Position numbers and translations under genes: made by a program
Shown here: positions 26,201 through 38,664 of the stretch, piece after piece
Layout of the letters: every line of letters begins with the position of its first letter
Position numbering within the stretch: the first letter of the stretch is position 1
DNA from: Moringa oleifera
Lineage: Eukaryota; Streptophyta; Magnoliopsida; Brassicales; Moringaceae
Direction: 5' to 3'
Assembly (NCBI GenBank): GCA_021397835.1
Contig: JAJFZO010000344.1
Coordinates: forward strand, 6,200,001 to 6,264,000
DNA length: 64,000 nucleotides
The notes under the pieces: model-generated
What the model saw: the letters and a program-made list of their open reading frames with translations, nothing else
What the model was told of the DNA's origin: nothing
Databases searched by the model: none

Positions 26201-29200
26201 TGTTGACTGGCTCGTTAGGGTGAAGTGCTTATGTTATAAGTATTAGTTATGTTTGTGGTATTACATTAAAATCTTAGCGGAAGTTGTGTAGAGAAAAGTG
26301 TACGGAAAGCAAAATGGTGGTCTTCACCATTAGGATAGAGAGAAAACTTTTTGAATTTGGAGGAGGAGAGGATGGTAGTGGTAGATCACCGAGCAAAAAA
26401 AGAGGGAAAAGGGTCTCGTTGCATCTAAGTAGAGATGATTGGGTGTGGTTTTGCCTATTAATGAGCAGTCTGGTGGTGGCAGTGAGTAAAGTGGGTTGGG
26501 TAAGGAAAGGAAGAGAGGGTACTAGAGTACTAATGGTGGCGTTCGGTTCAAATGGCACAATGGGGCATTCCTGAGGCTGTTAGAGTTTGGGATAGGGAAA
26601 GTAAGAATGGTTTACATGTCGAACAGTGATGAGAGCTTTGGGCAGTGAAGAGAAAAATTATGCGATTAATTCTTTTACCTATTTTTTGGATAGTGTGGGG
26701 GGACAGGAGCAAAAGGGCTTTTGAGAGGGTAGAAACTCCACGAGAGATAATTATGGATAGATTGGGGTTGTTGTTGAATTTCTGGGGGATGGGTAAATAT
26801 GATGTTAATGGAGTTCAAGTGGTGGAGTTATTAGAACTTTATTATGTAACTAAACTGTATAGGGTAGCACCCCCTTAGTGCTCCATTCATGCTAATATGA
26901 TTTTGCTTTTGTTCAAGAAAAAAGAAAAAAGAGAGCTTTGGGTAGTGAAAAAGGGTGATAGATTTGCAGAAAGGGAGGACTGATGTAAATGAGAAGAAAC
27001 TGGAGAAAGGGGATGGCTTGGGTGTGAATGCTTTGAGCCGAAGGGAGTAGCAACTGGACAAGGCGGGCATCATTGCTTTTCTTCATTGTGGGTGTGATGG
27101 GATGGAAGTGCATGAGAATGGGTCATGGTAGGGAGATAGACTATTGGAAAAGGATCGTTCGTGGAGAGAGGTGTTAAATAACGATAGGGATTCAGGGAAT
27201 CAATAGGGGTTAGGGCTGTCGGGTGAAGGAGATGAGGGAGGTGGGTCATAGTGATTTTGCTATTGTTAGGTCTGGGCATTCATCATGTTGGCTGCCCAAA
27301 TATGTTAATATGAAAGGGGGCTCAAATGCTACTAGAGTGGGCTTGGGGGAATCATGGATGGGATGGAGGGATGACGATCTTGGTTGGATTTAGTGTTTGG
27401 GTAGGGATCAAGTGGAGTTTGGCTGAAGTGGTAGCAATTTGACTCCTGATGAGGTGGGCTTGTCGTACAGGTCGGATGTCAACCTAACCCAACGGATTGG
27501 GTTGATGAGGCGCGGGTTAATAAAAAGTGATGAAGCATTCGTAGGTAGGGCTTTTGAGGCCATACCATTGTTGGCCACTTGGGTTGTTCGAAGCAACCTA
27601 AAGCTGACGATCTAGTTCTCGTGTAGTAACTAGTCCTTTATCGATGAAGAAGATTAACTTACTGCTAATGAGGGTCGAATCATAGCTATGCATGGATTGA
27701 GTGAGAGAGGGGGAAGTAGCATAGGAAAGAACAAAGTCAAGTGAGGAAGGGCAATTAGGAATCGAGTCGAGTAGGAGTGTGGAAGAGAGGGAAGGGACGG
27801 AGTTGGCGGTTACGCCACTGGTTACATGCTGTGAGGATGTGTGGGTAATGGAGGAGGCTTTCATTAAGAAGGGGGGACATAAGGAGATGGTGCGAAAGGA
27901 AGATGGCCTACTAGGGATGATGCATGATGAATTGGCGGTGGATGAAGCAACAAGATGACAACAGGAACTCTCAAAGAGAGTGATGAGGGATATGTCTAGT
28001 AACTGTAGGCTATTGGACATCTTGTTCAAAGGTATGGAAGAGGAGGCTTTGGTATTTTTCCTTAGAGTTGGAGAGAAGGAGACAATTCGGGCAAGTTAAT
28101 AAAGGAAAGGTAGGCAATAATAGGAAAATTAGTAGGGGCATCGATGGGGAACTCAGAGATTGGAATGTGGGGTAAATTACAAGAGGTCTGAGAAAGGGAA
28201 GAAGAAGATCAATGGGGCCCTAACAAGCCATGTTTGTTCATGCAACAATGGTAGTTAAAATTCTTTCATGGAATGTAAGAGGCATAAACAGTGGGAGAAG
28301 AGGAATATTGTTAAACAGGCAATTAGTCGATAGTACATAGAGTGTTTACAAGAGACCAAGATTGGAGAGATGAATCCGGGGTTAGTTATGCCTTTGTAAA
28401 ATGGGCAGAATGTTGAATGGGAGGTTAAGGCAACACAAAGGAGCTTAGAGGGGGAGAATTCTAGTTAAGATGGGAAGCTAGCTAGGTTCAAATGAAACTG
28501 GGAGGGTATGATGCTTATATCCTGCATCTTTGATATGGAGGTGAGAGGGTTTGATTAGATGTATACTGGTTTATATGGAAGTTGCATTAGTGCAAAAAGG
28601 AGAGTGGTATGGGAGGATCTAAGGGAGTGTCACATGAGGGTTGAAGGAACTCCATGGGTAATGATGTGGTGATTTTAACGGCGTTATGTTCTCTCATGAA
28701 AAGATGAGGACGAGGAGAGTGAAAGGGAGGGACACTTCAAGTGAGTTCAAGGAGGTGTTTTCAAATTTTGGGGCTGCATGCGTGGGAACACTTGTTCCAA
28801 TTTGAGGGACAATCGCTTTATGTCTAGATTGGACATATTTCTCATCTTTAATAGTTGGGAGGATATTTATCCGTGTAAGCAACTGTTATTACCTAGACCA
28901 GTGTCGGACCACAATGCTATTATGTTAGTGGTGGAAGGCATGAGGTGGGTTCTTTTAAATTCAAAAACATGTGGCTAAGGGTTAAGGGTTTTGATAAATT
29001 AGCTAAGGAGTGGTGGGAGGGAGGGGAAGTGATTGGAAATGCTAGTTACATCGTTGCTAAGAAGGTGAAAAGAGTTAAGGAAAAGGTTAAAAGATAGAAC
29101 AGGGAGCGATTCAAGAGTTTGGGGTGGCGGAAAGCAAAGTTGTGGGATGAATTACCTATGCTTGACAACATTATTATGCGGGATGAAAACAACAAGGAAG

Positions 29201-32200
29201 CGCAGGTCAGAAGAATGGAGGTAAACAGTGAACTGGTGCATTTATTGAAGCTGGAAAATGTTTCTCGTAAGTAAAAATCGAAAGATGTGGCTGAAGGCTG
29301 GGGATAGAAACACAGGTAATTTCATGTGTAAAATGCAAGTTGATGATGCTATTTTGGTTGGCGAAAGGGAAATAAAGGAGGGAGTGAGAAGTTTTTACCA
29401 GAATTAGTATCATGAAATTGTGAGTTGGTATCCTAAGCTAAGGGGTTGAACTTCAATGAAATTGATAGGGAGTTGAGAGAGTGAACAAAACTAGAATTTG
29501 GGGAAGAAGAGGTATGCAGTGCTGTACAAGATTGAGGTGATGATAAGGCTCTGGGGCTCGATGGTTTTACGATGGCCTCTCTGAAATCAAATTGGGAGGT
29601 GATGGAAGAAGATATCATGGGGCTGTTTGGAAACTTCCACAAGATTGGGAAGTTCGCGGAGTCACGAAATGCCACTTTCATAGTAGTGCTACCAAAGAAA
29701 CAAGGGGTAGAGAAAACTTGTAAATATCAGAGAATAGACCAAACAACTGGTTGGATGTGTTTTCTAGCTGGTTTCGAAGGTGCTAGCTAAGATACTAAGG
29801 TTAGTGGTGGAGAAGGAGGTTAGTGTGAGCCAAAATGAGGTCGTTGATAGTCAAATGAGATCAGGAAGAATTGGTTTTGTATGCAAAGTGGATATGGAAA
29901 ACACATGCGATAATGTATCGTGGGATTTTCTTATGAATATACTAAAGAAGGTGGGTTGTGGCAGTAAGTGGAATAGTTGGATTTGTTGGTGTATTTCTAC
30001 AGCGTCTTTTGCAGTGATGGTGAATAGCGGTTCTCCAAAATTTTTTCAAACGTTTAGGGTAAGGGGACCCATTATCACCTTTGTTGTTTTTGGTCGTTAT
30101 GGAGGTCCTGGATAGGCTGTTGACAAGGGCAGGGAGTAGACGGTTGGTGGAGGGGTTCAATATTGGTAGACAGAAGTGAATCACATTTTATTTGTGGATA
30201 TGATAATCCTTTGCAGTGCAAAGGAAGAGGAGTTAGTTAAGCTAAGGAGTATCCTGCTGGTTTTTGAGGCAGTTCGGGTATAAAAATTAACCTGAGTAAA
30301 TCTAAGTTGGCAGTGGTGGGTGATGCGGAAAATGCAAGGGAGTTGGTTGCTGTTACGGGATGCAGTTTGACTAGATGGGCCTCCCCCTTAGTGCTACATG
30401 TAAAGATAAATCCATTTGGAAAGGGGTAGTGGAAAGATTTGAGCAAGAGTTGGCTGGTTGGAAGTAGTATCTATCCAAGGCTAGCAGGTTAACTCTCATC
30501 AAAATTACACTCACAAATTTGCCCGTTTATTTCATATCGCTGTTCTCATTACCAAGGAAATAGCTAGAAAACTGGAAGCAATACAAAGAAATTTCCTATG
30601 GGTCAGTTTTGGGGATGACTATAAGTATCATTTGGTGAAGTGGAAGGTGGTGACCCGACCTATTGCCTTGGGAGGGCTAGGGTTGAAGGATTTCACTTTG
30701 TTTAACAAAGCATCACTCAGCAAGTGGCGTAGAGATATATGGTGGAAAAAAAAAAAGATTTGTGGAGGAGGATGGTACGCAGTAAATATGAGGAATTAGA
30801 AGGGGGACGGATGACAAAACTAGGGAGAGGTACAAATGGCTCTTGTTTGTGGAAAGCAATTAGGAAGGAATAGTAGAAACTAAAATTCTAGATAGAGTTC
30901 AAGGTTGGAAATGGAAGCTCGATAATATTCTGGCATGATTGTTAGCGTGGGGAGGCACCATTGAGGGAGGCTATCCTTCTTGTCTCTCCTCTAGTGTGCA
31001 ATAAAAATGCTTTGGGTCAGTGAGTGCTGGGAATGTGGTAATTTGTTCAGCTATGCAGGAATCTTCTGGATTGGGAGGTGGGGCAGCTAGATGAGCTGTA
31101 TTCAGGATTCAGTGTGCCAATTTAAAGAGTAGTATGGAGGACATAGTGATCTGGAAGTTGGGCAATGGGGATAGCCACTGTTTCACTGTGAAATCATATT
31201 TCTGGGGCTATGCAAGGGAGATGAGGATATTCAGTTCTCTTGGAAACAGATCTGGAAAACCAAGGTACTGCCCAAGTTAGCCTTTTTCACTTGGGAGGCA
31301 GCGGAAGGGGAGATTCTGACAATTGATAAATTAAGGAAGCGGGGAAAAGTTATTGTTAACAGGTGCTATCTTTGTAAAGAGCAGGATGAGTCTATTTTCT
31401 GTCTCTTGATTGGGTGCAAATGGACCTTTGTGTATTGGTTCTGAGGATGTTGGGGTTGTTGTGGGCACTTGCATTTGGTAGCTGCAGGCTCAGTGGAGGT
31501 GAAGATAACAGCTTGGCAGGGCAGGGTCTCGGGAAAAGGAAGGGAGAGTGGTTAAGATGATCCATCACTTAATTATTGGAGTCTTTGGCGAGAAAGAAAC
31601 AAGAAGGCTTTTGAAAATTGTGAAGCTTCGTTTCCTGTAACTAGAAATTCTTGGGTTACAGTGTTAAAATTTTGGGAGTTGGGTCTTAAATTTGTAAATG
31701 AGGAAGATCTGAGTTCACAGAGCTACTAACTTCTAAAAACTAAACATGTCATAAGGGGGCTTAGTATATAATACTTCTCTTTGATTCTGCTAAAAAAAAG
31801 AAATGGTTATGTTTGTGGGACCCTCTTGGCTCTTTTCTGAATCGGTATGTAGATAAGATGGTTGTGTTTTGTTAAGACGTATTACCATATTCTGAGGGAT
31901 ACATGTGAGCAGCCAACCAAGTATTTCATTTGTACGAGGATGGAGCAAATGGAGGTTCATAAAACTTCTGCTCTTTTGTTTGACTTCATTGTTCTTTGTT
32001 CGATTTTTTCTTTGGTTTTGTTTTTTGTGCAGAATGCTATCTTTTATTATTTTGTTTATGAAACACAGTTCCATTTATTGTTATTAACTTTGTATTATGT
32101 TACTGAAGGCCATGGCTTGCTGTGGAAATGATTATAGTGAATGGCGTCCAACAGAGGCTGTTTTATTTTGCATCCGAGCTATATCAAATTATGTTTCAGT

Positions 32201-35200
32201 TGTTGAAGCTGAAGTGATGCCTCAGGTCTGAGTTTCTGAAAATTTCATTGTTATACTTACGTTTTATCTAATTTCCTAGTATATATAGATGATATCCTTG
32301 GCAATGACATGTTTTTGTTGGATCACCCTATATTTTTCTCCATGTACGTAATATCATAACACTTTTTTTTTTTTCATCCTTGCTATTCTTGTATATTGCA
32401 TATGAATAATGTGGAGTTCGTGTTTTTGCTGTGATGTGTTGACAAAATTCAACATCATCCAATTGAAATTTCAAATTTACTACTTTCGTGGAACAACTTG
32501 GTTTTATGTTCTTTTGTTTTTGTTACTGTCTAGTTTGCAATATGAATGAAGTGCGGCAACTTCATTACCAAGCTCAAACCAAATATGCTGGGTGTTCTTT
32601 TCTGATACTTTTATGTTTTTACTACTTTTAATTAATAAGAATCTCTTTTGGAGTCTCTGGATGTACTAAGCTCTAGACAGTGGGTTGTGTCATATGGTGT
32701 AACTCTGTTATGAGAATAGCGCTTCTTTAGAAATCAAATATCCTCTGTCTTTCTCTCTCTCTCTCTCTTTTCTTTAGGGTTTTGTGTCAATGTTATGAAA
32801 TTATATTTGGAATATGAAATTTTTCTGGTTTATCTACTTCACACAGGTTATGACCTTGCTTCAGAAACTTCCTCAGCAGCCCCAACTGCTGCAGACAGGT
32901 AATCCAGTTTTCATAGTTGATAATACTGGGGCATTTTGTTACTTTTTTCCTGGAAGGGATAGGGGTGCTGATTGTTGGAAGACATTGTGTTTTTCCTATG
33001 CAAAGTTTGTCAATGATGTTTCACTTTCTTGATTTCACGGGCTTTATTGTCTGATGTTTACCATTTCTAATTAATTTGTTACATATGGCCTATTTTCAGT
33101 GTGCTTACTGATTGGGGCGTATTCAAAATGGCTTGATGCTGCATCAACTGGTGTATCTCTATTGCCTTCAGTTATAAGTATTCTCATGAGTGGAATGGGC
33201 ACATCTGAAGATTGCGCTGCAGCTGCTGCATTGGCATTTAGGCACATCTGTGATGGTATTCTATCTCTCTGACTGAGTAGCTAATTTGTACCATTTGTCT
33301 ATGCGGATCATTAGAGAAATGCATGCGCTTTGGTCTTATTTGTAACATTGGTAATATGATGGATTGTTCATCCATGCTATGACAAGAGGACTTACTGTCC
33401 TAGTTGCTTTATTTTGGGACCCTTTCACCTTACTGTGGTAATCTCTTGGTGTATTACTTGTTTGATCCGCACCGCTGTGTATGATGACATTGGATAGTAC
33501 CCCTATTGCACAACAAACCCTCCCAATATAATAAACACAAGTAAAACACAAGGAAAGGGGCAAACAAGTTATGGCAAAAACAAGCGATAAGTAAGATGCA
33601 CACACAGCAAGATTTATGGGAACCTTATCCCAAATCCTTTATTAGCTCTATAAAGGAATATATATAAAAACAAGGTGGACGCTTCTCCCAAGCATTACCA
33701 CATGAGAACTCTCACAAGAACCTTCTTGTGATCTCTTGTTTTCTCTTTCTTTCAAAACTCTATATAATTGACCTATTTGTACAACTCAAGAGAGCCAACT
33801 CTAGCCAGTCTCCTTTTCCTATTAGGATTGCAAGACCAAGCAGTCTAGATAAGCACCAATTCTTCTGCATCTAGTTTGAATATTTCTCAGTAGGATTGTA
33901 ACTCTTCTAACTGCCTTTGTTGACTTCATCCATACCTCTTTGAGTTTATTTAAATAGAACCAACTTCCTCAAAACTCTGGTGCCACCATTGTCTTGAGCT
34001 TGAGATCCGTTCGTACGGGCTTCTTGGCTTCATGCTAGACCTTCTCTGATTATATTGTGTCCCACAATAGCATTTTCTTCGCACCCTCGTCATTTTGTTG
34101 CCTTTGTTGCATCACTGCAGATTTTCTCATGTATAGGAATTTGTGGTTGTCCATTTCTCTTGTACCAAGCAGTATTGTCAAGTTAACTCACTGAGCTTTC
34201 CAAGGGCGCCAAGCGCATAATCTTAGTCCATCTCATGGCTCCCGAAATTGCACTTGAACCTATTGCTATTGCACCAAGTGTGTTCTGCTACTACACTTCA
34301 TGCCTTACCTCAGCGTCTTGAGTGTCTAACTTCACTAAGCATATGAAAACGCGCTGCCGGATTTATAGGTATTACACTTGATCTGTAATGTTTTCTTTAT
34401 TTATTATTATTCTTTTTAACACCGTTTAGGTTTAATTGATTTTGTTGTAACTATTCTTTACGTTGCATCATCAAATGCCCTCTAATCTCTAAAAGTGAGT
34501 TCTTAACTGTGTGGATAAAATTTATAGTCTGATTTCTACTAGATTGTTGACATGAGGATTTCAGATTTGGTTCTATAGTTCTAAGACTATAATTTGTCTG
34601 GCCTTATGGGTTGGGTTCAGTATGGTTTAGTTGAAATTTATAGAGAAAAGAAACAAGTGTGAAGAACTTACAAATAAAAAGAATAAGCTTTTGCTACAAA
34701 AGTCCAGTCTCTTAGATGAAGTTGGAGATAAGGCAGCAGTAGCTATGCTTTTGTGGATATTTTCCTTGCATTATTTCCTTGCAGAAGATGTTAACCTGTT
34801 ATCTTTTTTTTCCAACTCCAAAACCAGGTCCATTCTGTTTTAGAGTTGTGAATCTATAGTTTGCTGTATTTTAAAACCATTATTCTAATTGCTAGAAATT
34901 GCCCAAGAAGTCAATATTATTTTGTGCCCAGGGCTTCCTTTTTCTGGTCGTTTCGTGACTCCTTAAACCAAGTAATGGGATATCATGGAGCTGACACGCC
35001 ATTGAGCTCAGATGATTCGGTACTCCGAAGAAGTGGAGTTCGGTTCTCGTTTTCTTGTTTAAAAGAACTATTAATTTCTTGTTATTTGGGAAAAATGTGA
35101 AGTTGTTATGATTTGCACAGAAGTAGATTGCGGTTACTCAATTACGCGGCATATTTTTTTCATTTGCTTATTCTGCAAACTGCAATTGTTATGAAAGGGA

Positions 35201-38200
35201 TGGAAAGGACAATGGTGATGAAGGAAATTGAAATTAAAGGGCTTTTAGTTGATTCTTTTCTTGATGAGTTGTCAAAGGTGTCAATGTCGTGACACTCTCA
35301 CTGGCATCAAGATACTTAGTTTTGGGATGCCTGATGGTGATATTGCTTGCTTCCTTGCTTGTTTGAGAATATCAGGGATATGCATCATTCCTGATTATGC
35401 TCTGACAAGAGTGGACCTACATATTAAACCGTGAGCTCTGAATTTTTCTTATCCTAAGTACAAGAGGCACCATGGGACTCTCTGGTATGTGTTGCCTGTT
35501 CTGTGGACTTCTGTAGTGTTGTTATAGCCATGGTGCTGATGAAAGGATCCTGATATGAAAGTGCAGCTGCTAGGTTTGTAACAGCTAATGTTTTCTCTGA
35601 GTCTTGAATGCATGTTATTCTTCATGTGTGTCATTGCTTATTTCCTAGTATGGACATGATTTTTATCTGGTTTCTGCTTTGCAGCCCTTTTATGTTCTTT
35701 TCTCTTGACCTATGCCATTTTTTTAAAAAAATTTATCTTTCATTTTGCAGTTCACCACTCAATATTTGCTGGATTGCATGCTACTACTTTGGTTTCAAGT
35801 CTTTGTAAGTCTGTTTTAATAGATTTTTATTTTTATTTTAGATTGCCGAAAAAATCTTTGTGGGTACTTTGATGGCCTCTTCAATATCTACTGTATGGCA
35901 ATTAATGGGGGAGCTGGTTATAAAGTTTCTGCTGAGGATTCGTTGCATCTTGTGGAGGCCTTAAGGTATCTTTGTTACTCAGTGACTTTGGAGATGAGTG
36001 CACAATGAGTTTAATTTTAGTGATGGCCATTTCATTAACAAATCTAAGATTCATTTTTGCAGCATAGTTATTACAGAACTTCCTATAGATCATGCTAAGG
36101 GTGCTCTGGAGAAGTTGTGCTTATCAGTTGCTACTCCTTTGGAGGTTCGCTATTCATTTAGACATTTTTTACTGTCTGTTGATGATACTCAGTCTTATAA
36201 TGTGTCAACCAGGAAGCTTTAGGAGAAGGCCTGGAGAAGAAACACGCTCGCGAATTGACAGTTCACATTGATCGCCTTGCATATATCTTTAGGTTTGACC
36301 AATTTTCTTTTACCTTGGGTGCTATGTCTTTCTTAATGTATCAAATTGTCTGAGTTGCAACTGCGACCAATTTTAGGTATGTAAATCACCCTGAAGCTGT
36401 GGCTGGCGCGATTGATAGGCATTGGAAAATTTTCAAAGTCATATTTGATCTGTAAGTACTCCTATTCTACTGTCTAATAGGTTGTTATTTTTTTGACAAT
36501 TCCTACATCTCCTTCTCATTTCTATTTTTAAATGATTCTGCTCCAGTCGTGCTTGGGACATGCGGACAATGGAATCTCTATGCCGAGCTTGCAAATATGC
36601 GGTGAGTTTGCTCTGCTGTGTTCCTTAATGCATTGATTAGATCAAAATTAGAAACCTAGCCATGAAGAAGGAGCAGGTCTGTTTTGGGACATTTCTTATT
36701 CAATTAATATGTTCAAGTTTAACATTGTGTCTCACGTTTAAGTTACTTTTTTTCTTTTTTTTTTTCTCCCACTGTCTATCCATGGTGCTTTCTCCTTTTT
36801 CTAGTCATCAATCGCCATGCATGTCACTTCTTTCAACCCTGAGCACTGGCTTGCTTTAGTCGCTGGCTAGCTTGCAACTTGCTTAGTCATTGCCATTGCC
36901 TATATTCTTTTCTGTTGTAATTGGATGACTTTTATGTGTATATGTCAGTTGATAGTATTCTTTTCATAATGCCCTTAAAATAGTGAGCTTTGAAGTAAAA
37001 TGGAATTTATATATATATGGGCACTTTACACTAGAAACAAAACCTTACTACTAGATTCTATGACTATTACTTTTTATCTTCTCTTGTTTTGCTTTTCTCT
37101 AAAGTTGGTTTTCATTGTTCTGTTTTTGTTGGAAGGGGTTGGGAAAGAGAGGGGGTTGGTGTGGGGTGTTGATGAATCAGAATCATTCCTTTGTGAATAT
37201 TCCAAGTCATAGAATGAGCTTTCTTAAGGATATTACCAAACGAATTTTCCGTTCAAGTACATGCAAGAAACAGCTCAGGAATGATGTTCATTGATTGCCT
37301 TGGAAGATTAGAGCACTTAAAGTTTTTGCAACCTTGGGGGTTGATTTCATTTGTGCGAATCATTTTGTCTTTGTGAAATTGAAGGATGAACATTTCTTAT
37401 GATTAACTTTGCTGGAGATAACAATGAACTACACATTTTCTATAGGTGAGAACTTCTGGAAGATACATAGTTATCATAATTGGAGAAATGCTTGGAAAGA
37501 TTCAGGTCCTATATCAACAGCACCACCAACCTTGCTTCCTTTATCTCGCGAGTGAAGTTATAAAGGTATTCAATTCGTCTCTTGGCATTAGAACTTTGCT
37601 CTACAATTTGTCATAATCTGAGCAGTTGGCATGTCTTGGCAACAGATATTTGGTTCTGACCCATCATGTGCCAACTACCTGAAGAGTTTGATTGAAGCAC
37701 TCTTCACACAAACTATATGTCTACTTACAAATATTAAGGTGTGGATTCAGTGAGTTTGTTACTTATATTCTCATTTTCCAAGTTCAAGTTGGTACCTGAT
37801 CATATTTCCCACATATTCTGCAGGATTTCACAGCAAGACCAGATATAGCAGATGATTGTTTCTTGTTGGCATCAAGATGCATTCGCTACTGTCCTCAAAT
37901 ATTTATTCCTTCTGCTGTATTTCCACAATTGGTGGATTGCTCTATGATTGGGGTCACTGTGATGCATAGGTATAGCCCCATTCTCTATCTCACAGAAAAC
38001 ACATGCTCACAAATACACACAGCACAGTTGTACGTGCATGTGTGTGATCATTCTTATTGTTCGGAAAGACATTCTTCTGCAGATTCAATAATTATAAGCA
38101 TCTTTGTTTCCTTCTTGCAGAGAGGCTTGCACCTCCATATTGACTTTCTTATCTGATACTTTCGATCTTGCAAAGTCAATTAAGGAAGAGCAACTATTAC

Positions 38201-38664
38201 TAATCAGGGACAGTGTGATAATTCCTCGAGGTCCTAGCATTGCAAGAATTTTGATTGCCTCATTGACAGGAGCTCTCCCGAGTTCTCGATTAGAAACGGT
38301 ATCTCATAGTTCTTTGTTTAACATTGAACAACTTATATACATGAATGATCAAGGCTAAAATTCATGAAATCTTCCTCTTGCCTAGGTAACCTACGCACTC
38401 CTAGCCCTTACTCGAACATATGGGGTGCCGGCTCTGGAGTGGGCTAAAGCAAGTGTTTCTCTGATCCCATTGACTGCTGTAACAGAGGTGGAGCGCTCAA
38501 GATTTTTAAAAGCCTTGTCAGATGCGGCATGTGGGGCTGATGTCAATGCTCTAATGGTCCCAATAGAAGAGCTGTCTGATGTATGTCGGCGTAATCGAAC
38601 AGTTCAAGAGATTGTTCAGGGAGCTTTGAAGCCACATGAGTTGAATATGGTACCTGTATCATAG
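14618..38664 (+). CDS. MOS14: Transportin-SR (TNPO3/MTR10-type importin-beta), MOS14
   Basis: Twenty-seven exons sum to 2871 nt, encoding 956 aa. They are 14618-14740, 15245-15322, 15456-15518, 17310-17357, 17474-17620, 18768-18899, 19817-19857, 21215-21306, 22337-22464, 22952-23027, 23188-23308, 23405-23504, 23917-23998, 24696-24778, 32109-32225, 32847-32898, 33100-33255, 35842-35965, 36063-36144, 36213-36292, 36377-36451, 36547-36601, 37446-37565, 37646-37738, 37824-37969, 38121-38298 and 38386-38664. Every junction keeps frame. The start [20 protein letters not shown] matches plant MOS14; an upstream in-frame ATG at 14600 would add six residues. The protein is an all-helical HEAT-repeat karyopherin that imports SR splicing factors under Ran-GTP control. 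In Arabidopsis it is needed for correct splicing of immune receptor genes. Length equals the family norm, so the gene appears intact despite transposon-filled introns 7, 8, 14 and 17. Confidence 0.96.
19950..20960 (-). mobile_element. 5'-truncated LINE fragment, antisense in MOS14 intron 7
   Basis: On the minus strand, about 20531-20713 encodes a zf-RVT-like segment ([19 protein letters not shown]), typical of the region after the reverse transcriptase in plant L1-clade LINEs. Upstream minus-strand sequence (about 20930-20720, [16 protein letters not shown]) is likely part of the same ORF2 but is frameshifted. The 3' end, on the left, carries GGCAGCCCTTTGGTGCT (20016-20000) and then an A tract at about 19951-19959. 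It is inactive because it is truncated and frameshifted. No target duplication was resolved. Confidence 0.7.
21846..21965 (+). mobile_element. Solo LINE 3' tail in MOS14 intron 8
   Basis: The segment GGTATCCCCATGGTGCC (21852-21868) is followed by TTTTGTAATTATTATATAAAC and a long A-rich run with G interruptions (21911-21965). This layout matches the other LINE tails here. Only the very 3' end of an element is present, as expected for an aborted target-primed reverse transcription. Confidence 0.55.
26094..26199 (+). mobile_element. Solo LINE 3' tail in MOS14 intron 14, with (TA)n
   Basis: GGCACCCCTTGATGCC (26094-26109) is followed by TTTTGTAATATA, a TA microsatellite (about 26141-26166) and an A-rich tail (26179-26199). 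The microsatellite seems to have grown from the AT-rich spacer of the LINE tail. It lies just upstream of the full-length LINE at 26259. Confidence 0.55.
26259..31805 (+). mobile_element. Full-length but decayed L1-type LINE in MOS14 intron 14
   Basis: A 13-bp direct repeat, GTTATGTTTGTGG, flanks the element at 26246-26258 and 31806-31818, as expected for target-primed insertion. The first part has an ORF1-like stretch ([17 protein letters not shown], 26314 on). The endonuclease start [13 protein letters not shown] is at about 28267. Reverse-transcriptase pieces lie at about 29530-30300, including [17 protein letters not shown] zf-RVT region with [18 protein letters not shown] lies at about 31260-31400, and the element ends in an A-rich tail (about 31792-31803). 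Many stops and frameshifts make it non-functional. It is in the same orientation as MOS14 and accounts for about 5.5 kb of the 7.3-kb intron. About 0.3 kb of its length is a nested later insertion. Confidence 0.9.
26650..26930 (+). mobile_element. Nested 5'-truncated LINE with its own target duplication
   Basis: This insert lies between two copies of GAGAGCTTTGGGCAGTGAA, at 26631-26649 and 26931-26949; the second copy has one C-to-T change. It carries the C-terminal end of a LINE ORF2 ([17 protein letters not shown], open to a stop at about 26878). This is followed by AGCACCCCCTTAGTGCT (26866-26882), a short spacer and an A-rich tail. It inserted into the older LINE and is therefore younger. 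Confidence 0.88.
33480..34075 (-). mobile_element. LTR-like segment (possible solo LTR) in MOS14 intron 17
   Basis: On the minus strand the region reads like a Copia-type LTR. It has a TGTGGGACACAATATAATC-like start near 34070, a TATATAGAG promoter-like box near 33765, pyrimidine and AT-rich leader sequence, and ends near TTTGTTGTGCA (33506). No internal gag-pol region is present. I could not find a clean 5-bp target duplication, so the boundaries are approximate. The remainder of the intron (34076-35841) shows no recognisable coding sequence. Confidence 0.4.

Noticed and set aside
26274..28029. Minus-strand ORFs (for example 27598-28029) as genes in MOS14 intron 14
   Set aside because: They are antisense shadows of the LINE 5' region and ORF1, with no independent support.
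30361..30384. GGGCCTCCCCCTTAGTGCT as another LINE 3' tail module
   Set aside because: It lies inside the reverse-transcriptase coding region, with no poly(A) or AT spacer after it, so the resemblance is chance.
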